From the NCBI RefSeq assembly GCF_011046555.1, contig NZ_CP049246.1, positions 2,046,001-2,110,000 on the forward strand: a stretch of 64,000 nucleotides of DNA, given 5' to 3'. Positions 41,347 through 51,168 of this stretch are shown here, one piece after another (the stretch's first letter is position 1; every line of letters begins with the position of its first letter). The notes under the pieces were generated by a model. The model saw nothing but the letters and a program-made list of their open reading frames with translations, was not told the DNA's origin and searched no databases. A program made the position numbers and the translations under genes. The DNA is from Sphingobacterium lactis. Lineage in GTDB: Bacteria; Bacteroidota; Bacteroidia; Sphingobacteriales; Sphingobacteriaceae.

Positions 41347-43120
41347 AATTTGCTGTGTGGTACAGCTCTTCAAATTCCTTTTTATATTTTTCAAGGATGA
41401 CCTTGCGCTTCATCTTAAGAGTTGGAGTCAGTTCCCCTTCCTCGATGGTGAATTCATTCGTCAGGATGATCGGTTTCTTGATCTGTTCCCAATTCCCGAA
41501 ATGCTGGTTCGCAAGCTGCACTTCCTTATTGATTTTACGCACGATCTTCGGTTCACGGAGGAACTTCTCCTTGGATAAACCCTTCAATTCCGGTGCTTCG
41601 TTTTTGCTCCAATCCTGAAGGTGGGCATAATTCGGAACGATGTATGCCGAAGCAAACTTCTGTCCGTCGCCGATGACCATCGCTTGTTCGATATAATTGG
41701 ATTCCAATAATTTCTTCTCGATAGGCTGTGGGATAACATATTTACCACCGGAAATCTTGAACATTTCCTTCTTCCGATCGATGATCTTCAAGAATACTTC
41801 GTCTTCCCAGACACCGATGTCACCGGTATGCAACCAGCCATCGATAATCGTCTTATCGGTTTCTTCCTTATTCTTGTAATAGCCCTGCATCACGTTCGGA
41901 CCCTTCACCAGGATCTCACCATCGTCAGCAAGTTTGATTTCCACATATTTTACCGCTAAACCTACCGTACCGATACGAATCCCTTTGATGTAATGATTCA
42001 CGGAGATAAGGGGAGAAGCCTCGGTCATGCCGTAACCTTCGTAGAGGGGAATGCCGGCAGCCAAGAACACACGTGCCAACTTCGCCTGCAAAGATGCACT
42101 TCCGGAAGCAACAGTTAGTAAGTGCCCGCCCAAAGCTTGGTACCATTTATCCAAGACCAAAGATTTGGCTACCTTCAATTTGAGGTTGTAACCGAATGAT
42201 CTTTTCTCTGGGTTTGGATCGTATTCCTCCGCCACCTTCACCGACCAGTCGAATACCTTGCGTTTGAATCCGGTCAGTTCCATTCCGGTCTTCATGATTT
42301 TCTCGTATACTTTTTCGAGGATCCGCGGAACGGCAGTCATGATATGTGGCTTGACTTCGGTAATGTTCTGGCCGATCTTATCCAGGGATTCAGCGATGTG
42401 TACCGTGATCCCAATGTACATATAGGTATAGATAACCATCCGTTCGTAGGCATGACATGGCGGAAGGAAGGTCAATCCCCTATCGTATGCTTTACACGGA
42501 GTAATTTCGCGCGCCGCCAAGACATTGGATATGATGTTGTGATGCGTCAGCATAACGCCCTTCGGTTTCCCCGTTGTACCTGAAGTATAGATTAGGGTTG
42601 CCAAATCCGTATGCTTGATTTTGTTGCGCAGGTCGTGGATCGTGCTGTCGGGAATATGTTGACCTACCGTATCCAGTTCTTTCCAGTTGCGCAATCCTTC
42701 ATGCTGCTCAATGCAGAAGATGTACTTGAGTGTATAGATGGAACCTGTCAGTTCCACCAATCTGTTGTATAAACTTTTCGTGCTGACAATGCAAAGTTTG
42801 ATCTCGGCATCATTAAAGATAAATTGATAATCCGAATCACTGATGTTGGGATAGATGGCTACCACGACGGCACCGATCTGTTGAATGGCGAAATCAACGA
42901 TATGCCATTCGATACTGCTGTCCGCAATCAATCCCACCTTATCGTTCGGCTTAACACCCAATTCGATCATCCCCTTGGAGAGGGCATTCACCTGCTCCAT
43001 GAATTCCACCGTCGAGGTATTTTTCCACGCGCCATTTACCTTATGCGAGAACATGGCCAGGTTTGGATATAGATCGACCTGCCGTAAGGCAAGGTCAAAT
43101 AGTCTAAGATTTTCCTCCAT
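41345..43120 (-). CDS. Long-chain acyl-CoA synthetase (AMP-forming)
   Basis: 591 residues. ANL-superfamily: P-loop LIYTSGTTGKPKGVMLTHHN, GYGMTEASPLISVN, WLHTGDIGVWED and KEMFKISGGKYVIPQPIEK (catalytic Lys in the last third). Activates fatty acids for lipid synthesis or oxidation, cytoplasmic or membrane-associated. Full length. Divergent from the hydroxylase gene across 43121-43359. Confidence 0.92.
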   Translation of the reverse strand: MEENLRLFDLALRQVDLYPNLAMFSHKVNGAWKNTSTVEFMEQVNALSKGMIELGVKPNDKVGLIADSSIEWHIVDFAIQQIGAVVVAIYPNISDSDYQFIFNDAEIKLCIVSTKSLYNRLVELTGSIYTLKYIFCIEQHEGLRNWKELDTVGQHIPDSTIHDLRNKIKHTDLATLIYTSGTTGKPKGVMLTHHNIISNVLAAREITPCKAYDRGLTFLPPCHAYERMVIYTYMYIGITVHIAESLDKIGQNITEVKPHIMTAVPRILEKVYEKIMKTGMELTGFKRKVFDWSVKVAEEYDPNPEKRSFGYNLKLKVAKSLVLDKWYQALGGHLLTVASGSASLQAKLARVFLAAGIPLYEGYGMTEASPLISVNHYIKGIRIGTVGLAVKYVEIKLADDGEILVKGPNVMQGYYKNKEETDKTIIDGWLHTGDIGVWEDEVFLKIIDRKKEMFKISGGKYVIPQPIEKKLLESNYIEQAMVIGDGQKFASAYIVPNYAHLQDWSKNEAPELKGLSKEKFLREPKIVRKINKEVQLANQHFGNWEQIKKPIILTNEFTIEEGELTPTLKMKRKVILEKYKKEFEELYHTAN

Positions 43121-43321
43121 AATAACATAATAACCTGTCTTTCAGATATTATCGACAGGATTCTTAACCTGCATAACAGATGCGGGCATTAAGAAGTTTT
43201 GCAAAAGTATAAAAATGTAACCATCCTACGCTAAAAATTATTAGAATCCTTGGGGTTATCCTTGCGAATTTCATACTGAAAATGCTTATTATTTATCAAA
43301 TGGGTTATTTTTTAAGTGTTT

Positions 43322-43352
43322 TTTGTTTAACTAGTTAAATCCTTTAAGTTTG
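43322..43352 (+). promoter_or_regulatory. Promoter of the aromatic amino acid hydroxylase gene
   Basis: TTTG at 43322-43325, 19 bases, TAAGTTTG at 43345-43352, a full Bacteroidota match. Predicted start near 43359, ten bases before the ATG at 43369, so the transcript is nearly leaderless and the in-frame TTG at 43360 is unlikely as start. Confidence 0.65.
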
Positions 43353-43368
43353 TATAAACTTGAATTTG

Positions 43369-45135
43369 ATGAGAACCTACGACAATCCCATCCTCGAAGC
43401 TTTGCCTAAGCATCTGCAGCGTTATGTTGTGGATCAGAATTACGATCGATACTCTGCCATGGATCAGGCCATCTGGCGTTACGTTATGCGTCAGAACTAC
43501 GCCTATCTGAAAGATTATGCCTTCTATCCCTATATTCCAGGGTTAACCAAGGCAGGCCTAACCATCGAGCGCATTCCGGATCTGCAGGAAATGAACGATA
43601 GCTTAAAGCGGATAGGTTGGGGCGCCGTTACGGTAGATGGTTTTATCCCACCGGCAGCCTTTATGGAGTTTCAGGCCAATTGTGTATTGGTTATCGCTGC
43701 GGATATCCGCCAGATGGAGCATATCGAATATACTCCAGCACCGGATATCATCCACGAATCATCCGGTCATGCCCCAATTATCGGTGAACCTGAATATGCA
43801 GCATACCTGCAATATTTCGGAGAGGTCGGGTCCAAGGCTATGAGTTCCGGCAAGGATTTCCAATTGTACGAAGCCATTCGGCATCTGTCTATCGTAAAGG
43901 AACGCGAAGATGCTACGCAGGAAGAGATCGATTCCGCTACGAAAGCATTTGAAGAGATTGCCAATAATATGGGGGAACCTTCGGAGATGGCATTGCTGAG
44001 TCGCCTGCATTGGTGGACCGTCGAATACGGATTAATTGGCAGTGTTGAGGACCATAAGATCTATGGTGCCGGTTTGCTGTCCTCCATTGGGGAAAGTGTC
44101 AGCTGCATGCAACCGGAAGTGACCAAACTGCCGTATTCGTTGGAAACCATTACCTACAGCTATGACATCACCAAACCGCAACCGCAGTTGTTCGTAACAC
44201 CTGATTTTCAGCATGCCCATGCGGTGTTGGAGGAATTTGCCGATGGCATGGCCTTCCGCACAGGCGGAATTGCCGGGTTGCGCAAAGCCATTGATAGCGG
44301 GCAGGTGAGCACGGTGCAGTTAAGTTCCGGACTTCAGGTTTCGGGCGTATTTGAACACTTTATCTCCGATACGGAGGCCTTTGCCATTAAAACAACAGGC
44401 CCCACAGCTTTGGCCTTTGAAGGTAAGGAAATCAAAGGGCAGGGGAAAAAGCACCATCCTGATGGATTCAGCTCCCCCTTGGGCGAATTATTGGGCCAAA
44501 AGAAGTCACTGGAGGATTGCACGGATACAGATTTGCAAGCGATGGGCTTGGAGATCGGGAAATTCTGTACCCTATATTTTAAATCGGGAATCTTGGTTTC
44601 CGGGCAATTGGATGCTATGGTCCGAGAGAGGGATAAGCTACTGATCTTAACATTTTCAGATTGTACCGTCGTGCATGAGCCGAGCAACAAAACACTATTT
44701 CAACCCGAGTGGGGTGTTTTCGATATGGCCGTTGGAGATACTATTTCTTCGGTATTTGCCGGCGCTGCGGATAAGTTTGCGTTTGATCCTGAAGTCTCCG
44801 TTTCTAGCACGAAAACGGAGAAGATTGTTCGTACACAGGCCCAGTTGGATCTATTCTCCATCTACGGACAGATCCGCGAAATAAGGCGATCAGAAGTTGA
44901 AACGGGAACCTTGGAGGAGCTCGTGCAGGAGGTCATCAACCACCATCCAGAAGATTGGTTAGCCTTGGTTGAGCTGTATGAATTGTCCGTATTCAACGGT
45001 GATACCGCCAATACCAAACGGATTAAAGATAGCTTAATGAAAAAGGCCGAGCAGAAACCCGACCTTCATAAACTTATCGTTGATGGGCTTCGCATAGCGG
45101 AAACCCAACCTATCAATCTTGAATTAGTGAAGTAA
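43369..45135 (+). CDS. phhA: Aromatic amino acid hydroxylase (phenylalanine 4-monooxygenase)
   Basis: 588 residues from the ATG at 43369. Pterin-dependent hydroxylase core: DIIHESSGHAPIIGEPEY with iron ligands His129 and His134, and WWTVEYGLIG with Glu219. Converts phenylalanine to tyrosine. The C-terminal half (about 300-588) is an extension not found in the ~270-residue bacterial enzymes but common in Bacteroidota long forms. Its role is unknown. Sits with the tyrosine breakdown genes. Converges on the flavin reductase gene with 12 bases of overlap. Confidence 0.9.
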   Translation: MRTYDNPILEALPKHLQRYVVDQNYDRYSAMDQAIWRYVMRQNYAYLKDYAFYPYIPGLTKAGLTIERIPDLQEMNDSLKRIGWGAVTVDGFIPPAAFMEFQANCVLVIAADIRQMEHIEYTPAPDIIHESSGHAPIIGEPEYAAYLQYFGEVGSKAMSSGKDFQLYEAIRHLSIVKEREDATQEEIDSATKAFEEIANNMGEPSEMALLSRLHWWTVEYGLIGSVEDHKIYGAGLLSSIGESVSCMQPEVTKLPYSLETITYSYDITKPQPQLFVTPDFQHAHAVLEEFADGMAFRTGGIAGLRKAIDSGQVSTVQLSSGLQVSGVFEHFISDTEAFAIKTTGPTALAFEGKEIKGQGKKHHPDGFSSPLGELLGQKKSLEDCTDTDLQAMGLEIGKFCTLYFKSGILVSGQLDAMVRERDKLLILTFSDCTVVHEPSNKTLFQPEWGVFDMAVGDTISSVFAGAADKFAFDPEVSVSSTKTEKIVRTQAQLDLFSIYGQIREIRRSEVETGTLEELVQEVINHHPEDWLALVELYELSVFNGDTANTKRIKDSLMKKAEQKPDLHKLIVDGLRIAETQPINLELVK

Positions 45136-46020
45136 CAACACCTGCCAAGCCAGGTCGATATCGCCCTCATCCAATAGTTTGGCAGCATGGCGTTGCAGCT
45201 CATTTCGTAGCTGTACGGGATCATCCTTCCACATGGTCAACAGGCTGAGGGTATGTTCGTCGTGAACAATCGAATCATCCTTTTCTGGAAGTGCTTCGAT
45301 ATTGGCGAGCAGCCCCAACTGATTTCCGGTCAGAATGGCGGAATTCCGGATATCCTCAGGTAATTGGTCCACACCGATTCCCATTTTGCGGAGCGGTTTT
45401 GGTACTTCGAACAGGTTGTCCGCTGTTACCCGGCAGTACCAGTTTCCACCCAGTCGAGCTACCAGATCCAGACCAGCCTGGTCGATGTGGTCATCTTCAT
45501 CGAGCAGGTGCGATTTGATATGCATTGCCACAACCTCGGCAATGACCAAGTTTCCCGATCCGCCAGCTTCCGCGAAGGTGATCACATCCCGTACCTTACA
45601 TTCCAACTGTACCGGTGATTCCGCCACCCGTGGTGGACGGATGTGCTTGGAAGGCGTTGCGCTAAATCCGGATTTCTCAAATTCATCAACCCCCTTCGGA
45701 TATTCGGTACTTGATAGGGAAGTCTGTTGCACCATGTCGTAATTCACGATGTTGATCACGACTTCCGGTACTTCACGGATATTTTCCAAGGTATGCTTGT
45801 CCTTCCCATCGCGCATGCGTGTCAAGGGGGAGAACACACAGATCGGTGGCGTGGTCGACATAAAGTTGAAGTACGAAAAAGGACTCAGGTTCACATTTCC
45901 GGCTTTATCGATGGTCGATGCAAAACAAATGGGACGAGGTGCAACTGCGTATTTTATCAGCGTATCAAAGGTGCTGCCGTGTGTCTTTTGGTCAAATGTT
46001 TTCGTGTCGTTAAACTGCAT
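45124..46020 (-). CDS. Flavin reductase family protein
   Basis: 298 residues from the ATG at 46020. N-terminal two-thirds is an FMN-binding split barrel: AVAPRPICFASTIDKAGNVN, SPFSYFNFMSTTPPICVF, with VVINIVNYDMVQQTSLSS. C-terminal ~90 residues are specific to the Bacteroidota version. Four bases from fahA, so an operon. May supply reduced flavin or act in aromatic degradation; precise reaction unknown. Confidence 0.88.
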   Translation of the reverse strand: MQFNDTKTFDQKTHGSTFDTLIKYAVAPRPICFASTIDKAGNVNLSPFSYFNFMSTTPPICVFSPLTRMRDGKDKHTLENIREVPEVVINIVNYDMVQQTSLSSTEYPKGVDEFEKSGFSATPSKHIRPPRVAESPVQLECKVRDVITFAEAGGSGNLVIAEVVAMHIKSHLLDEDDHIDQAGLDLVARLGGNWYCRVTADNLFEVPKPLRKMGIGVDQLPEDIRNSAILTGNQLGLLANIEALPEKDDSIVHDEHTLSLLTMWKDDPVQLRNELQRHAAKLLDEGDIDLAWQVLLLH

Positions 46021-46024
46021 ATCG

Positions 46025-47023
46025 TTAAGATTTTGTTGGTTTTTCAGTGGTTTCAGGATCCAGGAGCACGGTGTTTTCCAATACACCGAGTGCGGTTACT
46101 TCCATTCGTACGGTATCCCCCGGTTGTAGCCATTGTTCCTGATAGGTGGGGTCCATCCGTTTTCCGGTTCCATTGAGCTCCAGGAAACAACCGGTGCCCA
46201 CGGTTCCTGATCCTATGATGTCTCCAGGGTAAAGGGTGACGCCATAGGAAACCCGTTCGATAATCTCCGCAAAGGTCCAGTTCATGGAATTGAGGTTGCC
46301 AGTGGATACCAGCACATCATTTACAAAGCAGGACATCTGCAGGTTATATGCGGCTCCGGTATGTCCGGGCATCGGTTCTGTGAGGTAGCCTTTCAGTTCT
46401 TCCCGACTCACGAAATACGGACCGAACATGCTGGCAAAATCCTTCCCCTTGGCAGGGCCCAGGTTCAGCTTCATCTCTTCCATCTGGAGGCGACGAGCGC
46501 TGAGGTCGTTCAGGATCATAAACCCAGCAATATGGTCATCCGCTTCCTGCACAGAAATGTTCTTCCCCTTTTTACCAATGACGATGGCTACCTCCAGTTC
46601 AAAATCCATCCGGTCGAAATGCTGCGGTTGGCAGTACACAGGACCTGGACCCTGTATGGCTTGGTGATTGGAAAAGTAAAATACAGGGAATTGGTCAAAT
46701 TCGGGAATCATCTCCAAGCCACGATTTAACCTTGATGTTTCCACATGCTGTCGAAATGCATAGGCATCTCGGAAGGAAGGGGGCTTGGGTAGGGGGGCTA
46801 AGAGTTGCACTTCTTCCAAGGTACGACCCTTTCCCGGGTGTTCACTTGTTACGAAACGCTGGACTGCTGTTTCTGCCTCGCGCATTCCTGTATCCCCTTG
46901 TTCCAGCAATTCCTGGAAACTGCTCGGCAAGTTTGGTGAAATCACTTTGCTCGGATAGACCAGGTTGTCAATTACGAAACCTAGCGTCGCTGCGTTGTTC
47001 TCTAAATAGCTTACAATCTTCAT
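46025..47023 (-). CDS. fahA: Fumarylacetoacetate hydrolase family protein
   Basis: 332 residues. FAH fold with metal site: FDRMDFELEVAIVIGKKGKN (Glu pair), DLSARRLQMEEMKLNLGPAKGKDF, GSGTVGTGCFLELNG. In this cluster it cleaves fumarylacetoacetate to fumarate and acetoacetate, the last step of homogentisate breakdown. Divergent from hmgA. Confidence 0.9.
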   Translation of the reverse strand: MKIVSYLENNAATLGFVIDNLVYPSKVISPNLPSSFQELLEQGDTGMREAETAVQRFVTSEHPGKGRTLEEVQLLAPLPKPPSFRDAYAFRQHVETSRLNRGLEMIPEFDQFPVFYFSNHQAIQGPGPVYCQPQHFDRMDFELEVAIVIGKKGKNISVQEADDHIAGFMILNDLSARRLQMEEMKLNLGPAKGKDFASMFGPYFVSREELKGYLTEPMPGHTGAAYNLQMSCFVNDVLVSTGNLNSMNWTFAEIIERVSYGVTLYPGDIIGSGTVGTGCFLELNGTGKRMDPTYQEQWLQPGDTVRMEVTALGVLENTVLLDPETTEKPTKS

Positions 47024-47173
47024 AATGCCCTCTTGCAGGTCGGAGACCTTAAATTTATGTTGGTTACAGTGAGATTATAGGAAATATTATTTCATAAGAC
47101 CTCATTTATTTTCACAATATTTCTGTAAATATATAATTATAAAGCTTATATTTGAAATAATCGATTATCAGTT

Positions 47174-47269
47174 ATGAACTCAACACCTGTACAAATAGCA
47201 AGCCTTCCACAAGGTTTGACGCCCTATATCAAGGCGTTATTGGCAGAAGTTGTGTTCGCCCAATACTAA
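47174..47269 (+). CDS. Short open frame upstream of hmgA
   Basis: 31 residues, NSTPVQIASLPQGLTPYIKA then LLAEVVFAQY. A TATATTTG -7 box (47147-47154) is 19 bases upstream, so it would be the first frame on the transcript. It could be a leader peptide or the remnant of a gene. Not recognised. Confidence 0.3.
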   Translation: MNSTPVQIASLPQGLTPYIKALLAEVVFAQY

Positions 47270-47358
47270 TTTTTCCTTCCCTTTCCTTCGATTCCTGACA
47301 GATGGCACTATGCTATCTTGGTCTTGTCCATTTTTTAATCATTATAAACTATTTCATT

Positions 47359-48516
47359 ATGCCACTTTATCATCATTTGGGAAAAATCCCTCCAAAAAGG
47401 CATACCGTCTTCCGCAAGGAAAACGGCGAGCTGTATTCGGAAGAGCTGGTTTCCACACATGGATTTTCCAGTGTGTATTCTTTAGTTTACCATTGTTATC
47501 CACCGACGATCGTTAAAGAAATTCGAGAACCCTATGATGTCGCTCCAAAGATCGCGCGGGAAAAACATCTCAAACATACCAGCCTGCGTGGCTTTCAGGT
47601 TGCACCTAAGGAAGACTATCTGGACAGCAGAACGCCCGTATTGGTCAATGCGGACCTCCATATCTCCTTGGCTGCACCTCAAAAATCCATGACGGATTAT
47701 TTCTATAAGAACAGTCAGGCAGACGAAGTAATCTTCGTGCATGAAGGTTCCGGTGTGCTGAAAACAGGATACGGGGAACTGAAGTTCAGTTATGGCGATT
47801 ATTTGGTGGTGCCTCGTGGAGTAATCTATCAGATTCACTTTGATACACCGGAGAACAGACTCTTCATCGTGGAATCCTTCGAGCCCATCCGCACGCCGAA
47901 ACGTTATCGCAATGAGTTCGGTCAGCTGATGGAACATGCTCCTTTCTGTGAGCGGGATATTCGTAGACCTGAAAACCTACAGACCTTTGATGAGAAAGGC
48001 GATTTTGAAGTAAAAATCAAGAAACAGGGACTCATCTATCCGTATATCTACGGCAGCCACCCCTTTGATTTCGTTGGCTGGGATGGCTATCATTATCCAT
48101 GGGCATTTTCGATCCATGATTTTATGCCGATTACGGGGATGCTGCATCAACCGCCACCTGTCCATCAGACCTTCGAAACCAATTCCTTCGTGCTCTGTAG
48201 CTTTTGCCCGCGTATGTACGATTACCACCCCGATTCCATTCCTGCCCCATATAACCACAGCAATGTAGACTCCGATGAGGTGCTGTACTATGTTGATGGA
48301 GACTTTATGAGCCGGAAATCGGTGGAGCGCGGACAGATCACGCTCCATCCGGGAGGCATCCCGCACGGGCCGCACCCTGGAACGGTGGAGAAGAGTATCG
48401 GACAGACCCGCACGGAAGAACTGGCGGTCATGATCGACCCCTTCCGACCATTGATGCTCACCGAAGAGGCCCTATTGATTGAAGACCAGGATTATTATTC
48501 ATCATGGATGAGTTAA
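47359..48516 (+). CDS. hmgA: Homogentisate 1,2-dioxygenase
   Basis: 385 residues from the ATG at 47359 (PLYHHLGKIPPKRHTVFRKE); longer in-frame starts give an unnatural N-terminus. Cupin enzyme with DEVIFVHEGSGVLKTGYGEL, PRGVIYQIHF, and the metal-site region around HPGGIPHGPHPG. Opens the homogentisate ring to maleylacetoacetate. Followed 20 bases later by hppD. Confidence 0.93.
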   Translation: MPLYHHLGKIPPKRHTVFRKENGELYSEELVSTHGFSSVYSLVYHCYPPTIVKEIREPYDVAPKIAREKHLKHTSLRGFQVAPKEDYLDSRTPVLVNADLHISLAAPQKSMTDYFYKNSQADEVIFVHEGSGVLKTGYGELKFSYGDYLVVPRGVIYQIHFDTPENRLFIVESFEPIRTPKRYRNEFGQLMEHAPFCERDIRRPENLQTFDEKGDFEVKIKKQGLIYPYIYGSHPFDFVGWDGYHYPWAFSIHDFMPITGMLHQPPPVHQTFETNSFVLCSFCPRMYDYHPDSIPAPYNHSNVDSDEVLYYVDGDFMSRKSVERGQITLHPGGIPHGPHPGTVEKSIGQTRTEELAVMIDPFRPLMLTEEALLIEDQDYYSSWMS

Positions 48517-48536
48517 CCAAATAGCAAGAAAAAATT

Positions 48537-49664
48537 ATGACACAGACATTTGCAGAAAAGATTGCCAAAGCGCAAGATTTCTTACCCATTAACGGGACAG
48601 ATTATATTGAATTTTACGTAGGGAATGCGAAACAAGCGGCCCATTATTATAAAACGGCGTTTGGTTTCCAATCGGAAGCGTATGCCGGTCCAGAAACCGG
48701 CGTCCGCGACCGAGTATCGTACGTGGTCAAGCAGAATAAGATCCGCTTGGTCCTGACAACGGCACTCAAGTCCGAGCACGAAATTTCCGAACACGTTAAG
48801 AAACATGGTGATGGCGTTAAGGTATTGGCCCTTTGGGTTGATGATGCGGAGAAATCACTGAAAGCAACATTGGATAGAGGCGCTAAGCTTTACCAAGACC
48901 TTCGCGTTACAAAGGATGAATTTGGTGAAGTGCGGACAGCAGGGATATATACCTATGGCGAAACGGTCCACATGTTCGTGGAACGCAAAAATTATACTGG
49001 ACCATTCATGCCGGGTTTTGAAGCCTGGAAAAGTGATTACAATCCGGAAGAAACAGGTTTGCTGTACGTGGACCACTGTGTGGGAAATGTGGGATGGAAT
49101 AAAATGAATGAAACCGTGCAATGGTATCAGGATGTTATGGGATTCGTCAATATCCTGTCCTTCGACGATAAGCAGATCAACACCGAGTACTCGGCATTGA
49201 TGAGTAAGGTGATGAGCAACGGAAATGGGTATGTGAAGTTTCCGATCAATGAGCCTGCGGAAGGGAAGAAGAAATCGCAGATCGAAGAATACTTGGAGTT
49301 TTATGAAGGCGAAGGGGTGCAACATGCTGCCTTGGCCACCAATGATATCATCAAGACGGTAAAAGCTTTGAAAGCACGTGGCGTCGAATTTTTGGGCGCA
49401 CCTCCGGAGGCCTATTACGAAATGTTGCCGGAACGTGTAGGAAAGATCGATGAAGAAATCCGTGCGATCCAGGAATTGGGAATCCTGGTCGATAAGGATG
49501 AAGAAGGATACCTGTTGCAGATCTTCACCAAGCCTGTAGAGGATAGACCGACACTGTTTTATGAAATCATCGAGCGCAAAGGAGCACAGAGCTTCGGTGC
49601 CGGTAATTTTAAGGCATTATTTGAGGCGATTGAGCGCGAACAGGAAAAACGTGGTAACCTTTAA
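48537..49664 (+). CDS. hppD: 4-hydroxyphenylpyruvate dioxygenase
   Basis: 375 residues. Two vicinal-oxygen-chelate repeats: DYIEFYVGNAKQAAHYYKTA at the start, VDHCVGNVGWNKMNETVQWY with metal His, GVQHAALATNDIIKTV with second His, and LLQIFTKPVEDRPTLFYEII with Glu. Turns 4-hydroxyphenylpyruvate into homogentisate. In an operon with hmgA and the dehydrogenase that follows. Confidence 0.94.
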   Translation: MTQTFAEKIAKAQDFLPINGTDYIEFYVGNAKQAAHYYKTAFGFQSEAYAGPETGVRDRVSYVVKQNKIRLVLTTALKSEHEISEHVKKHGDGVKVLALWVDDAEKSLKATLDRGAKLYQDLRVTKDEFGEVRTAGIYTYGETVHMFVERKNYTGPFMPGFEAWKSDYNPEETGLLYVDHCVGNVGWNKMNETVQWYQDVMGFVNILSFDDKQINTEYSALMSKVMSNGNGYVKFPINEPAEGKKKSQIEEYLEFYEGEGVQHAALATNDIIKTVKALKARGVEFLGAPPEAYYEMLPERVGKIDEEIRAIQELGILVDKDEEGYLLQIFTKPVEDRPTLFYEIIERKGAQSFGAGNFKALFEAIEREQEKRGNL

Positions 49665-49682
49665 TCTCCTTCGTTGTCAGAT

Positions 49683-50915
49683 ATGAAAGCATTACTGCAA
49701 GAATTTGAGCATAAGAAGCCGGAAATCGTCTTCGAATGGAAAGATACGGAAACAGAAGCTGAGGGTTGGGTTGTCATCAACTCCCTGCGTGGCGGTGCTG
49801 CCGGTGGTGGTACACGGATGCGTTTGGGGCTGGATCGTAACGAAGTGGAATCCTTGGCCAAGACGATGGAGGTGAAGTTCACCGTCTCGGGGCCTGCCAT
49901 TGGGGGTGCCAAATCGGGAATTAACTTCGACCCTTCGGATCCCCAAAAACAAGGGGTCTTGGAACGATGGTTCAAGGTCGTTACACCCTTGTTGAAGAAT
50001 TATTATGGAACCGGTGGAGACTTGAATGTGGATGAGATCCACGATGTAATCCCCCTAACGGAGCAATTCGGTCTTTGGCATCCACAGGAGGGTGTTTTGA
50101 ATGGACATTTTAACATCCGCGAGAATGGACGAATCCACCAGATCGGCCAACTGCGGACCGGTGTATCCAAGGTCTTGGAAGATGCGAATTATACACCTGA
50201 TTTGAAACGCAAATATAAGGTTGCGGATATGATTACGGGATTTGGTGTTGCCGAGTCCGTGCGGCACTTCTATCAGCAGTTTGGTGATGAAGTAGCTGGC
50301 AAGCGAGCTATCATCCAAGGTTGGGGAAATGTGGCGGCATCAGCGGCGTTTTACCTGAGCAAGCAAGGCGTGAAGGTTGTGGGGATCATTGACCGTGTTG
50401 GCGGCGTGATCAACCCTGCAGGATTCTCAGAGGAGGAAATCCGCAGGATGTTCCTTTCCAGAAAGGGAAACAGCCTGTTTGTGGAAGATATGCTGACTTT
50501 TGAAGAAATCAATGAGCAGGTATGGTCCTTGGGGGCCGAGGTATTTATTCCTGCGGCAGCGTCGCGTCTACTTTCCAAGGATCAGGTCCAACAGTTGATC
50601 GATCAAGGTTTGGAGGTGATCGCCTCCGGCGCGAATGTGCCTTTTGCCGATCGGGAGATATTCTACGGCCCAGTCATGGAATTTGCCGATGAACATGTCG
50701 CCGTGATTCCGGATTTTATTGCCAATTGCGGTATGGCACGCGTATTTGCCTACCTAATGCAACCCAATATCGAAATATCCGATGATTCCATTTTCAATGA
50801 TGTTTCTACGGTCATCAAAACAGCAATTGAAAAAATACACCAGCAAGACAGCGAAAAACGGACCCATATATCCTCCAGGGCTTATGAACTGGCGCTGAAA
50901 CAACTACTTGGCTAA
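49683..50915 (+). CDS. Glu/Leu/Phe/Val dehydrogenase
   Basis: 410 residues from the ATG at 49683. N-terminal catalytic part SLRGGAAGGGTRMRLGLDRN and GPAIGGAKSGINFDPSDPQ with active Lys. Rossmann half with KRAIIQGWGNVAASAAFYLS and VVGIIDRVGG. Oxidative deamination of an amino acid, plausibly feeding phenylpyruvate or 4-hydroxyphenylpyruvate to this cluster; substrate not decided from sequence. The last 262 codons and 3' flank are repeated at 52508-53440. Confidence 0.9.
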   Translation: MKALLQEFEHKKPEIVFEWKDTETEAEGWVVINSLRGGAAGGGTRMRLGLDRNEVESLAKTMEVKFTVSGPAIGGAKSGINFDPSDPQKQGVLERWFKVVTPLLKNYYGTGGDLNVDEIHDVIPLTEQFGLWHPQEGVLNGHFNIRENGRIHQIGQLRTGVSKVLEDANYTPDLKRKYKVADMITGFGVAESVRHFYQQFGDEVAGKRAIIQGWGNVAASAAFYLSKQGVKVVGIIDRVGGVINPAGFSEEEIRRMFLSRKGNSLFVEDMLTFEEINEQVWSLGAEVFIPAAASRLLSKDQVQQLIDQGLEVIASGANVPFADREIFYGPVMEFADEHVAVIPDFIANCGMARVFAYLMQPNIEISDDSIFNDVSTVIKTAIEKIHQQDSEKRTHISSRAYELALKQLLG

Positions 50916-51062
50916 ACTATCTAACAGAAAATCCCGATTTTTAATCGGGATTTTTTATTAGCAAGTTTAGACGTATTTAGAAATAAGTAAGTAGTATGCA
51001 GGCCTATGATGGCCACTGCCTACACTAAAAAATCTTTAGAAAAATAATTTATTGTACACCCA
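50129..51062 (+). repeat. Duplicated block, copy 1 (intact dehydrogenase end)
   Basis: From ACGAATCCACC inside the dehydrogenase gene through its terminator to TTGTACACCCA, about 934 bases, matches 52508-53440 closely. Coding part has about 28 differences, only one changing an amino acid (Thr to Ser). Confidence 0.9.
50928..50960 (+). terminator. Terminator of the hmgA-hppD-dehydrogenase operon
   Basis: Stem AAATCCCGAT/ATCGGGATTT (50929-50953 region), loop about five T-rich bases, then TTTATTA. A second hairpin follows at 50991-51023 (GTAG..GCAG../..CTGC.CTAC). Confidence 0.85.
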
Positions 51063-51168
51063 ATTAGCTGTCTCAAATCTCACATTTTATCTTATGGAAC
51101 GGAGGTTCATCCGCTCACTTTGTTAGACAGAGATCGTAATGGTTTTCGGCATTTTCTTTTCTTTAAAA

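Noticed and set aside
41355..49107. Many open frames opposite to or out of phase with the acyl-CoA synthetase and catabolic genes
   Set aside because: They follow the codon pattern of the well-identified genes on the other strand and show no domain of their own.
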